From contig JAKAIJ010000177.1 in the NCBI GenBank assembly GCA_021814355.1, forward strand, positions 1 to 5,709: a DNA stretch of 5,709 bases, written 5' to 3'. Within the stretch, counting starts at the first letter, position 1. Every line of letters starts with the position of its first letter. The notes beneath the pieces are model-generated. The model saw only the letters and a program-made list of their open reading frames with translations. It did no database searches and was not told the DNA's origin. The DNA is from Acidobacteriota bacterium (GTDB lineage Bacteria > Acidobacteriota > UBA4820 > DSQY01). This document shows, one piece after another, positions 1 to 4,870 of the stretch. The position numbers and the translations under genes are program-made.

Positions 1-354
1 GCGAAGATCATCGCGCGCGCCTTGAGGGACGCAGGTTACGAGGTCATCTACACGGGCCTCCACCAGACCCCCGAGCAGATCGCCGCCACCGCCATCCAGG
101 AGGACGTGGACGCGGTGGGGCTCTCCATTCTCTCGGGCGCCCACAACACCCTTTTTCCCAAGGTGGTGAACCTCCTGCGGGAGAAGGGCGCGGAGGACAT
201 CATCGTCTTCGGCGGCGGCATCATCCCCGACGACGACATCCCGGGGCTCCTCGCCGCGGGCGTGGCCAGGATCTTCACCCCCGGCGCCTCCACGGGTGAC
301 GTGGTCGCTTTTCTCAAAGAGGTGGTCGAGCCCGGACGCGCCGCCGCGCGGTAG
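1..354 (+). CDS. B12-binding domain of methylmalonyl-CoA mutase-type enzyme (5' partial)
   Basis: This is the C-terminal 117 residues of a cobalamin-binding domain of the methylmalonyl-CoA mutase family, open at the window's left edge and ending in TAG. The family interconverts methylmalonyl-CoA and succinyl-CoA (or related acyl-CoA pairs) in the cytoplasm, using adenosylcobalamin. What is visible: a start AKIIARAL, which in this family directly follows the DxHxxG motif whose His ligates cobalt, so that motif lies just outside the window; YTGLHQTPEQI (residues 17-27); the SxL-type segment LSILSGAH (41-48), which binds the nucleotide tail; and the GGG segment VFGGGIIPDDD (69-79) followed by IFTPGAST (91-98). 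The chain ends about 20 residues after that, as is normal. It cannot be decided whether this is a free-standing B12 subunit or the end of a full mutase large chain. A start at TTG 22 would cut into the fold and is not used. Family is sure; exact substrate is inferred. Confidence 0.9.
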   Translation, partial: AKIIARALRDAGYEVIYTGLHQTPEQIAATAIQEDVDAVGLSILSGAHNTLFPKVVNLLREKGAEDIIVFGGGIIPDDDIPGLLAAGVARIFTPGASTGDVVAFLKEVVEPGRAAAR

Positions 355-467
355 CGCTCCCTCCGCCGGCCCGCCTCCATCGTCCCCGTTTTCGGAGCCT
401 GGTGTAGATGACGCGCCGTCGGCCGTGGGCCTGCGCCCCTCTTCGGCCCGCGTAGTACAATGACCGC
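355..467. other. Intergenic gap between mutase and crotonase genes
   Basis: These 113 bases separate the mutase stop from the next start. They contain weak GC-rich inverted repeats, for example GGGCC at 427-431 with GGCCC at 445-449, but no T-run, so no convincing intrinsic terminator. The only promoter-like element is the TACAAT box at 456-461, listed separately. No small gene is seen. Confidence 0.6.
456..461 (+). promoter_or_regulatory. Putative -10 box for a leaderless crotonase transcript
   Basis: TACAAT matches the sigma70 -10 consensus TATAAT at five of six positions. It ends six bases before the ATG at 468, so transcription would begin at or next to the start codon. No -35-like hexamer is visible at 15-18 bases upstream, and no Shine-Dalgarno sequence lies between the box and the ATG. 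Together these fit a leaderless mRNA, but the element is short and could be chance. Confidence 0.4.
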
Positions 468-1193
468 ATGACGGACCTCTGGGCTCCCTTTCTTTGCGAG
501 GAGCGCGCCCTGGCCGCGGGCGGACTGCTCGTGCGTCTGGGCGGCGAGGAGCGCCCCGCGACCCTCGCGCGGGAGGCCCTCCGGGCCCTCGGGGAGGCGC
601 TCGCGGCGTGGGAGTCCCGGCCCAAAGTGCGCTGGATCGCCTTTGCCTCCGCCCACCCCACCACCTTCCTGGCCGGGGCGGACTTCCGCCAGCTCCGGGA
701 GCTGACCCCGCTCGCCGCGGCGCCCTTCGCGGCCCGCGGCCAGGACCTCTTCGCGCGCATGCGCCGGTCGCGGCTTTGGCTCGTGGCGCTCGTCCAGGGC
801 TCCTGCACGGGCGGCGGGCTCGACTTCGCCCTCGCCTGCGACTACCGCATCGCCACGGCCGCGGCGCGCTTCTCCCACCCGGGGACGCGGCTCGGCTTCT
901 TCACGGGCTGGGGGGGCACCGCCTCCCTGCCGGCGCGCGGCGGGGCCGGGATCTCCGCGCTCCTCGCGGGCGAGGCGGTGGCGGCCCGGGACGCGCTCCG
1001 GCTGGGCTGGATCGAGGAGGTCTGCCCGGAGCCGCTCGCCCGGGCGGGCCGCCGGGCGCGCCAGTCCGCGGGGGTGGACCTCGCGGCCGTGAAGGCGCTG
1101 CGCGTAGCGGCGGACCTGCCCCTCTCGCTCCGGTTGCCCTTCGCCCGCCGCATCGCCGAGCAGGCGCGCGCCGCGCGGGAGGAGCGGAGGTGA
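468..1193 (+). CDS. Enoyl-CoA hydratase/isomerase (crotonase) family protein, catalytic glutamates not conserved
   Basis: A 241-residue cytoplasmic protein of the crotonase superfamily, whose members act on acyl-CoA thioesters and stabilise an enolate in an oxyanion hole. Both oxyanion-hole regions are recognisable: FLAGADFRQL (residues 67-76) and GSCTGGGLDFALACDYRIA (111-129), followed by FSHPGTRLG (135-143) and GWGGTASLP (147-155). Aligning these without gaps to rat mitochondrial enoyl-CoA hydratase puts Asp119 at catalytic Glu144 and Gly139 at Glu164. Ordinary hydratase chemistry is therefore doubtful. It may be an isomerase, hydrolase, decarboxylase or other crotonase, or a non-catalytic relative. 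It is slightly short for the family (about 255-265). The start is the ATG at 468, which has no ribosome binding site but a -10-like box just upstream. Its last four bases overlap the GTG start of the CvpA gene. Family is sure; reaction and substrate are unknown. Confidence 0.88.
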   Translation: MTDLWAPFLCEERALAAGGLLVRLGGEERPATLAREALRALGEALAAWESRPKVRWIAFASAHPTTFLAGADFRQLRELTPLAAAPFAARGQDLFARMRRSRLWLVALVQGSCTGGGLDFALACDYRIATAAARFSHPGTRLGFFTGWGGTASLPARGGAGISALLAGEAVAARDALRLGWIEEVCPEPLARAGRRARQSAGVDLAAVKALRVAADLPLSLRLPFARRIAEQARAAREERR

Positions 1194-1684
1194 CCTGGCT
1201 CGACGTCCTGAGCCTCGCGGTGGCCCTCGCCCTGGTGGTCAACGGGCTCTGGACCGGCGGCGTGCGGATGGTCTTCGGCCTGGCGGGGCTCGTGCTCGCC
1301 TACCTCTTCGCCGGTTACGCCGCGCCGCCCATCGCGGGACTGCTCACCGTCCTGCCGGCGGCCGCACGCCACCCCGTTGCGGTGGCGGCGGGGTTCGTGT
1401 TGATCTTTACCGCCGTGGTCCTTGCGGGCCTTCTCGCGAACAAGATGGTGGAGACCTCGGGCCTGAGCCCGCTCAACCGGATCCTCGGCGCCGTGCTGGG
1501 CCTGGTCATCGCGGTCTACCTGACGGCGGGGCTGGCGCGGGTGGCGCCCTGGCTCGACCCCGCCTTCCAGGAGACGGCCAGGAGGAGCCCCGCCTTTCGG
1601 ACCCTAGCCGCGTGCGCCCTCTTCGTGGACCGGCTCCTGCCGACGTCCCCCCCGACGGTGCCCGCCGCCGGAGAGAAGAAATGA
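1190..1684 (+). CDS. CvpA family membrane protein
   Basis: A 164-residue inner-membrane protein matching the CvpA (colicin V production) family. Four hydrophobic stretches are visible at about residues 4-20, 27-44, 62-83 and 98-118. The last begins with NRILGAVLGLVIAVY, the family's characteristic conserved segment before the final helix. A soluble tail from about 119 to 164 is rich in Pro, Ala and Lys at its end. The molecular role of the family is poorly known; E. coli CvpA is needed for colicin V production and affects envelope function. The start is GTG at 1190, chosen because GGAGGAG at 1178-1184 sits five bases upstream and translation begins exactly at the first membrane segment. A much longer reading of this frame starting inside the crotonase gene is an out-of-frame shadow. 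The gene overlaps the crotonase by four bases (GTGA) and rmuC by four bases (ATGA), so it is part of a coupled operon. Confidence 0.85.
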   Translation: MTWLDVLSLAVALALVVNGLWTGGVRMVFGLAGLVLAYLFAGYAAPPIAGLLTVLPAAARHPVAVAAGFVLIFTAVVLAGLLANKMVETSGLSPLNRILGAVLGLVIAVYLTAGLARVAPWLDPAFQETARRSPAFRTLAACALFVDRLLPTSPPTVPAAGEKK

Positions 1685-2820
1685 CCCTAACCGCCGTCTT
1701 CGCCCTGCTCGCCGTTCTCGTCCTCGCGGTGGCCGCCCTGACGGTAGGAGTATGGCGGGTCGCCGCCCGCGCCCGGCCCGACGAGGCCTCCCGGGCGGTC
1801 CAGCTCCTCCAGGCCGACCTCGCCGCGCGGGTGGACGGCCTCGCCCGGACCCAGGCTGAGCTCCAGCGGCTCCTCAACGAGCAGCTCAGCCGGAGCCAGG
1901 GCCTCCTCCAACAGCAGCTCCAGGGGCTCTCCACTGCGCTGCGCGACCAACTGGGCCAGCAGACCAGCTCCCTCCAGGGCCAGAACGCCCTCCTCCAGAG
2001 GCATATGGAGGGCGGCCAACAGACCCTCTCGGCGCTCGCCGAAAAGATGGGCGCCGTCCAACAGGCGAGCGCCCGGATGGCCGAGCTGGGGCGGGAGATG
2101 GAGGAGCTCCAGGCGCTGCTGAAGTCGCCCAAGGCGCGGGGCACGCTGGGCGAGGTGGGGCTGGAGGCGCTGCTGTGCGACCTTCTCCCGCGGGACCGCG
2201 TCTTGCCCCAGTACGCTTTTTCCGACGGGCGCAAGGTGGACTACGCCGTCCGCCTGGAGCGCGGTCTCCTGCCCATTGACGCCAAGTTCCCCGTGGAGGA
2301 CTTCGAGCGCTACCTGGGCGCCGACGAGGAGGAGCGCCCCAAGATGCGCAGGGCGCTCCAGGCCAACCTGAAGAAGAAGGTGGACGAGATCGCGAGGCTC
2401 TACGTGCGGCCGGGAGAGGGGACCCTGCCGCTGGCGCTCCTCTACCTCCCCGCGGAGTCCCTCTACTACGAGGCCTTCGTGGCCCGGGAGCGCGACGAGG
2501 AGGACCTCTGGCAGTACGCCTTCTCCAAGTCGGTCCTGCCCCTCTCCCCCGCCACGCTGTCGGCCTACCTCAAGACCGTGGCCCTGGGCCTGCGTGCGGT
2601 GGCGGTGGAGCAGAACGCCCGGCTCGTCCTTGATCTGCTCCATACGCTCGAACGGGACCTCGCCGCCTTCCGGGAGTCCTACGAGACCCTCGGGAGGCAC
2701 CTCAACAACGCCCACCAGACCTACGACAGGAACGCCCGGTCGCTGGAGGCCTTCGAGAACCACCTGGCCCGCGCGAAGGACCTGGGCGGGGAAGAGCCTC
2801 CCGCGGGGGGCGGGTCGTGA
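1681..2820 (+). CDS. rmuC: RmuC family protein (putative nuclease-fold recombination-limiting protein)
   Basis: A 379-residue RmuC homologue. E. coli RmuC limits inversion at short inverted repeats, and the family has a predicted PD-(D/E)xK-like nuclease core. In order: an N-terminal membrane anchor (about 4-27), a long Gln/Leu/Glu-rich coiled coil (about 36-148), then the RmuC domain. Family landmarks are KARGTLGEVGLEALL (151-165), VDYAVRL (186-192), LPIDAKFP (197-204), LLYLPAESLYYEAF (253-266) and LPLSPATLSAYLKTVALGLR (286-305). Asp187 with Asp200-x-Lys202 is the likely metal-binding/catalytic set by family analogy. The tail (about 369-379) is Gly/Pro-rich. The ATG at 1681 lies within the stop region of the CvpA gene (ATGA overlap) and has GAGAGAAG just upstream; a longer reading from 1612 would run inside the CvpA gene and lose the membrane-anchor start. 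The 3' end overlaps the DUF6265-like gene by four bases. Family identity is secure; nuclease activity is inferred. Confidence 0.93.
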   Translation: MTLTAVFALLAVLVLAVAALTVGVWRVAARARPDEASRAVQLLQADLAARVDGLARTQAELQRLLNEQLSRSQGLLQQQLQGLSTALRDQLGQQTSSLQGQNALLQRHMEGGQQTLSALAEKMGAVQQASARMAELGREMEELQALLKSPKARGTLGEVGLEALLCDLLPRDRVLPQYAFSDGRKVDYAVRLERGLLPIDAKFPVEDFERYLGADEEERPKMRRALQANLKKKVDEIARLYVRPGEGTLPLALLYLPAESLYYEAFVARERDEEDLWQYAFSKSVLPLSPATLSAYLKTVALGLRAVAVEQNARLVLDLLHTLERDLAAFRESYETLGRHLNNAHQTYDRNARSLEAFENHLARAKDLGGEEPPAGGGS

Positions 2821-3302
2821 GGGGGCCGCGCGGCGCCGCGTTCGTAGTCCTCGTCCTTTTCTTGGCCTGCGGGGCGGCGAAGTCCCGCGTCGCGTTTCCT
2901 CCGTCCGACTCCCTCGAGGGCCTCTCCTGGCTCGCGGGCCACTGGGGGGCGAAGGACGAGACGGGAACCACCGAGGAGGGATGGTTCGCCCCCCGCGGGA
3001 CCGGCCTGATCGTGGGGGTCCACCGCGACATCTCGCCGGAGGGCCGCGTCGCCTTCGAAAACCTGCGGATCGAGAGCCGCCCCTCGGGGGTTTTCCTCGT
3101 GGCCGGCCCCATGGGGCGGCGCGGAACGGCGTTCCGGATGGTGGAGCGGGCGGGGCGGCGCGCCGTGTTCGAGAACCTGCGTCACGGCTTCCCCAGGCGG
3201 ATCACCTACCGGCGCGAGGGGGACGCGCTCTTCGCCACCGCCGAAGGCGTGGTGAGGGGAGAGCCCCGAAAAGTCTGCTGGGCCTGGCGCCTGATGCCGT
3301 AA
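2817..3302 (+). CDS. DUF6265-like secreted protein, probable lipoprotein
   Basis: A 161-residue protein with an export signal and one conserved domain resembling DUF6265, a family of unknown function. The N-terminus has Arg2 and Arg5, a hydrophobic core at 7-17, and Cys18 preceded by FLA, a non-ideal but possible lipobox; the mature protein would then be a lipoprotein. The domain runs from about 36 to 160. Landmarks are LSWLAGHWG (36-44), EEGWFAPRGTGLIVGVHR (53-70), FENLRIES (80-87), TAFRMV (104-109) and FENLRHGFPRRITYRR (118-133), the most typical stretch of the family. The start is GTG at 2817, overlapping the rmuC stop (GTGA). The fourth gene of the coupled run, it ends with TAA at 3300-3302, converging on pagL. 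Fold is probably a small beta-barrel or lipocalin-like sheet, by inference only; ligand and role are unknown. Confidence 0.75.
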   Translation: MRGPRGAAFVVLVLFLACGAAKSRVAFPPSDSLEGLSWLAGHWGAKDETGTTEEGWFAPRGTGLIVGVHRDISPEGRVAFENLRIESRPSGVFLVAGPMGRRGTAFRMVERAGRRAVFENLRHGFPRRITYRREGDALFATAEGVVRGEPRKVCWAWRLMP

Positions 3303-3358
3303 GACCGGTTTTGTCCGGGGACCGGACGCGGGCGCCTCTTGCCGCCGAAGGGGTCTTA
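3300..3358. repeat. Inverted repeat joining the two convergent stop codons
   Basis: TAAGACC (3300-3306) and GGTCTTA (3352-3358) are perfect 7-base reverse complements, and each contains the TAA stop of one of the two convergent genes. Nested inside is a second perfect hairpin, GTCCGG (3313-3318), loop GGA, CCGGAC (3322-3327). No T-run follows in either direction, so this is not a classical intrinsic terminator. It may be a bidirectional transcript-end structure, or a chance arrangement in GC-rich DNA. Confidence 0.4.
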
Positions 3359-3859
3359 GCGTTTCCCCAGCCGCACCGTGAAGAAGAGGCGGACCGACTC
3401 GGTGCCCGGGTTGTGCTTGGAGAGCCCGGCGTTGGAATAGTGGCTCACGCTCAGGCCCGCCCCGTAGCGCTCCTTCCAGCGGCAGATGAGGTAGGCGGTG
3501 GAGCGGAACTCCAGGGCGTGGCCCAGGTCGAGGCGGCTCGGGTTGGAGTACCAGCCTGGGCCCGAGCTGAGCGAGAGCGACCACCGCGGCGAGAAGGGCC
3601 AGGTCGCGAAAAGGCCGCCACCGGCCCAATTCGCCGTTCCGCTCACGTCCGCCGCGCCCCAGAAGCCCCAGTAGCGCGACGAGCCCACCAAGTGCGTGGC
3701 CTCCAGGGAGCCGTAGGCCAGCCCCGACGAGCTGCGCAGGTCCATCCGCCCCGCGCCAACCAGAATGTCCGTGTCGCCGGCGCAGACGGGGAGCGCCGCG
3801 CAGAGCAGGAGGGCGCAGAGGGACGCGAGGAGCACGGTGGAGCGGGTACGAAGGCGCAT
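3356..3859 (-). CDS. pagL: PagL-family lipid A 3-O-deacylase, outer membrane
   Basis: A 167-residue exported protein of the PagL family, which removes the 3-O acyl chain from lipid A in the outer membrane. The signal peptide covers residues 1-27, ending PVCA before GDTD. The mature part alternates polar and hydrophobic residues as in a small beta-barrel (P. aeruginosa PagL is eight-stranded). The catalytic stretch is SVSHYSNAGLSKHNPGTES (137-155). His140, Ser142 and Glu154 have exactly the spacing of the P. aeruginosa His126-Ser128-Glu140 triad (+2, +14), and Asn143 matches Asn129. LEFRSTAY (116-123) precedes it, also typical. The ATG at 3859 is chosen over the upstream in-frame TTG at 3874, because GGGAGGG (3872-3866 on this strand) sits six bases before the ATG and would lie inside the longer form. 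It ends GKR rather than in an aromatic residue. It lies 93 bases downstream of the CMD-family gene on the same strand. Confidence 0.85.
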   Translation of the reverse strand: MRLRTRSTVLLASLCALLLCAALPVCAGDTDILVGAGRMDLRSSSGLAYGSLEATHLVGSSRYWGFWGAADVSGTANWAGGGLFATWPFSPRWSLSLSSGPGWYSNPSRLDLGHALEFRSTAYLICRWKERYGAGLSVSHYSNAGLSKHNPGTESVRLFFTVRLGKR

Positions 3860-3932
3860 CGGAGGCCCTCCCAAAATGACCTTGCCCCGGAGCGGGCGCG
3901 GCGCTCGCCGGCGGCAGGCTCGAGGGGATTGT

Positions 3933-3945
3933 CCGCGAAACGCGG
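3933..3945. repeat. Short hairpin after the CMD-family stop codon
   Basis: CCGCG, loop AAA, CGCGG forms a perfect 5-base stem lying seven bases past the TGA of the CMD-family gene on the - strand. No T-run follows on that strand, so a terminator is not claimed. The rest of the gap to pagL (3860-3952) shows only the pagL ribosome binding site. Confidence 0.3.
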
Positions 3946-3952
3946 GCGGATT

Positions 3953-4351
3953 TCAACCCCCGCGGCGTTTTCGGCGCTCCGAGATCTCGCGGAGGAGCGG
4001 CTCTGCGTTGTCGAGGGCGCCCGCGCACGCCATGTGGCGCGCGATCCTCACGACGTCCAGGACCTCCTCCTCGGAGGCGCCCTCCAGGATGGCCATGTGA
4101 GCCTGCGCCTTAGCGCAGGCGCTGTGGCCCGCGGCGAGGGCCGCGGCGAGGGCCACCAGGTGGCGGGTGGCCCGCGGGAGAGTGGACTCCTCGCGGCTCA
4201 GGCTGTCCATGTTGCTGGCGTGGAGAGCGAGGAGCATGTCGGGGGCCACGTCCCTCAGCAGGGGCATCCAGGGAGGCACCGTCTCCCCCAGGAGCTCCTG
4301 GATCCGCTCCAGGAGCGTGTCGGCGTTCTGGGGCTTGGTCGGCCGGGCCAT
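3953..4351 (-). CDS. Carboxymuconolactone decarboxylase / AhpD-like family protein
   Basis: A 132-residue, all-helical, cytoplasmic protein resembling the carboxymuconolactone decarboxylase (CMD) family, which includes AhpD-type alkylhydroperoxidase partners and gamma-carboxymuconolactone decarboxylases. Visible family pattern: LPRATRHLVALAAALAAGH (58-76), Cys79, then EGASEEEVLDVVRIARHMA (90-108), the usual G-x-S-x-EE-I/V turn and final helix. Aligning on that turn without gaps, the AhpD motif CxxC-x3-H reads His76, Cys79, Gln83. Only one cysteine is kept, so an AhpD-like redox pair is unlikely. A highly charged ERRKRRGG tail ends the protein. The start is ATG 4351, with GGGGAG about five bases upstream on this strand. 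The same frame stays open further upstream but has no family resemblance there. It is 98 bases from the small secreted gene upstream and 93 from pagL downstream, all on one strand; co-transcription is possible. Function is not assigned. Confidence 0.72.
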   Translation of the reverse strand: MARPTKPQNADTLLERIQELLGETVPPWMPLLRDVAPDMLLALHASNMDSLSREESTLPRATRHLVALAAALAAGHSACAKAQAHMAILEGASEEEVLDVVRIARHMACAGALDNAEPLLREISERRKRRGG

Positions 4352-4407
4352 GGCGTCTCCCCTCTCGCCCCCGGAGACGGGCCGGAGCGCCGCCGGCGGA
4401 GGCTCTG

Positions 4408-4420
4408 ATAGATGTTCTAT
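4408..4420. repeat. Palindromic ATAGA-TGT-TCTAT element upstream of the CMD-family gene
   Basis: ATAGA (4408-4412), spacer TGT, TCTAT (4416-4420) is a perfect 5+3+5 inverted repeat in an AT-rich pocket 57 bases upstream of the CMD-family start. It is too short to fold stably in RNA and is more like a protein-binding half-site pair, for instance an operator. No clear promoter hexamers flank it, and a chance palindrome of this size is possible. Confidence 0.3.
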
Positions 4421-4426
4421 GGGCGT

Positions 4427-4452
4427 TAGGCGTCCTGGATCATGAGTGCCTA
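4427..4452. repeat. Short inverted repeat at the end of the secreted-protein gene
   Basis: TAGGC (4427-4431) and GCCTA (4448-4452) pair across a 16-base loop. On the - strand this hairpin starts at the TAG stop of the secreted-protein gene. There is no T-run after it, so termination is uncertain. Confidence 0.25.
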
Positions 4453-4860
4453 TCCTCGCGGCGGAATACCGCCGCTTGTTGAAAGGAGCCACTCTAACTT
4501 CGTAGGAGGTGGTGGTGAACCGCCGCGACGCCACCCGGAGCCGCCGGAACCATCTCCGGCATACTTGCCACCTCGCAGTTTAGGAGTTCCAAAAGAGGTC
4601 TCGCCAGTCTTGGTGTTGCGCCAGTAGCCAACGTACCACGTCGTGCGGCCATCCGTGTTGCCCCATGCAGCCTTGGGGCTTTTGGGCTCGGGCATGATGT
4701 ATTCCCAGCCTTGCTCTTGCATAACGAGTGCGGTTTGGATTGTCTGTAGATCGGCCTTGATGCCGCCGCGCAAAGATGGAGGAATGGCGGCCTGTTGGGC
4801 GCCCGTTGTAAGAACGATTGTGGCAAGTAGGATTAGGATACCAATGAACTTGGTTTTCAT
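4450..4860 (-). CDS. Small secreted protein of unknown function with WW-like central motif
   Basis: A 136-residue protein that I do not recognise as a named family. The N-terminus is a clear signal peptide: Lys2 and Lys4, hydrophobic core 5-19, likely cleavage after TGA (residue 21). Residues 22-65 include a possible short helix (KADLQTIQTALVMQEQ). Residues 66-93 contain Trp66, DGR (70-72), Tyr79-Trp80, Asn82, TKTGETSF (83-90) and Pro93. This resembles strands 2-3 of a WW domain (GR-x-YY-x-N-xx-T-x-E-T-x-W-xx-P) with Phe replacing the second Trp. The tail (96-136) is Gly/Ser-rich, with four prolines at 116-119. The ATG at 4860 has GAGGGGGG with about eight bases from its GAGG core to the start, and a strong promoter upstream. 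Base composition is unusual: the 300 bases at 4561-4860 are about 54% GC, against about 70% in neighbours, which suggests horizontal acquisition or different selection. The signal peptide and gene are well supported; the WW resemblance is tentative. Confidence 0.7.
   Translation of the reverse strand: MKTKFIGILILLATIVLTTGAQQAAIPPSLRGGIKADLQTIQTALVMQEQGWEYIMPEPKSPKAAWGNTDGRTTWYVGYWRNTKTGETSFGTPKLRGGKYAGDGSGGSGWRRGGSPPPPTKLEWLLSTSGGIPPRG
4458..4475. repeat. Perfect 7-base hairpin at the 3' end of the secreted-protein gene
   Basis: GCGGCGG (4458-4464), loop AATA, CCGCCGC (4469-4475) is a perfect stem-loop inside the last codons of the - strand gene, ending six bases before its stop codon. It would form in RNA from either strand. 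No T-run follows on the - strand; on the + strand only TTGTT follows. It could stabilise the mRNA end, or simply reflect the GGIPPR coding. Confidence 0.4.
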
Positions 4861-4870
4861 GTGTCCCCCC

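Noticed and set aside
494..1189. Upstream extension of the CvpA frame into the crotonase gene
   Set aside because: It lies out of frame inside a well-supported gene and is Arg/Gly/Pro-rich. The GTG at 1190 with a good ribosome binding site is the sensible start.
1687..2763. Long open frame (358 codons) on the - strand opposite rmuC
   Set aside because: rmuC on the + strand is unmistakable by family motifs. The antisense frame has a composition typical of GC-rich shadow frames, with no recognisable domain and no start signals.
3313..3327. GTCCGG-GGA-CCGGAC as an intrinsic terminator
   Set aside because: There is no T-run after the stem in either direction; on the + strand the TTTT lies before the stem. 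It is recorded only as part of the inverted repeat.
3860..3874. Longer pagL start at TTG 3874
   Set aside because: The ribosome binding site GGGAGGG would lie inside the longer coding region, and the extra residues MGGPP do not suit a signal peptide start. ATG 3859 is preferred.
2721..4028. 435-codon open frame on the - strand
   Set aside because: It crosses the DUF6265-like gene, pagL and part of the CMD-family gene out of frame and is full of Arg, Pro, Gly and Ala. It is a GC-rich shadow; the other-frame proteins have clear family motifs.
4390..4399. Palindrome CCGCCGGCGG upstream of the CMD-family gene
   Set aside because: Ten-base GC-only palindromes are expected by chance at this base composition and nothing else supports a function.
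2594..4408. 604-codon open frame on the + strand
   Set aside because: It is out of frame with rmuC, the DUF6265-like gene and the antisense pagL and CMD genes. The long length comes from the scarcity of stop codons in GC-rich DNA.
4352..4534. N-terminal extension of the CMD-family frame up to 4534
   Set aside because: The extension overlaps the secreted-protein gene and has no family resemblance. ATG 4351 has its own ribosome binding site and starts just before the domain.
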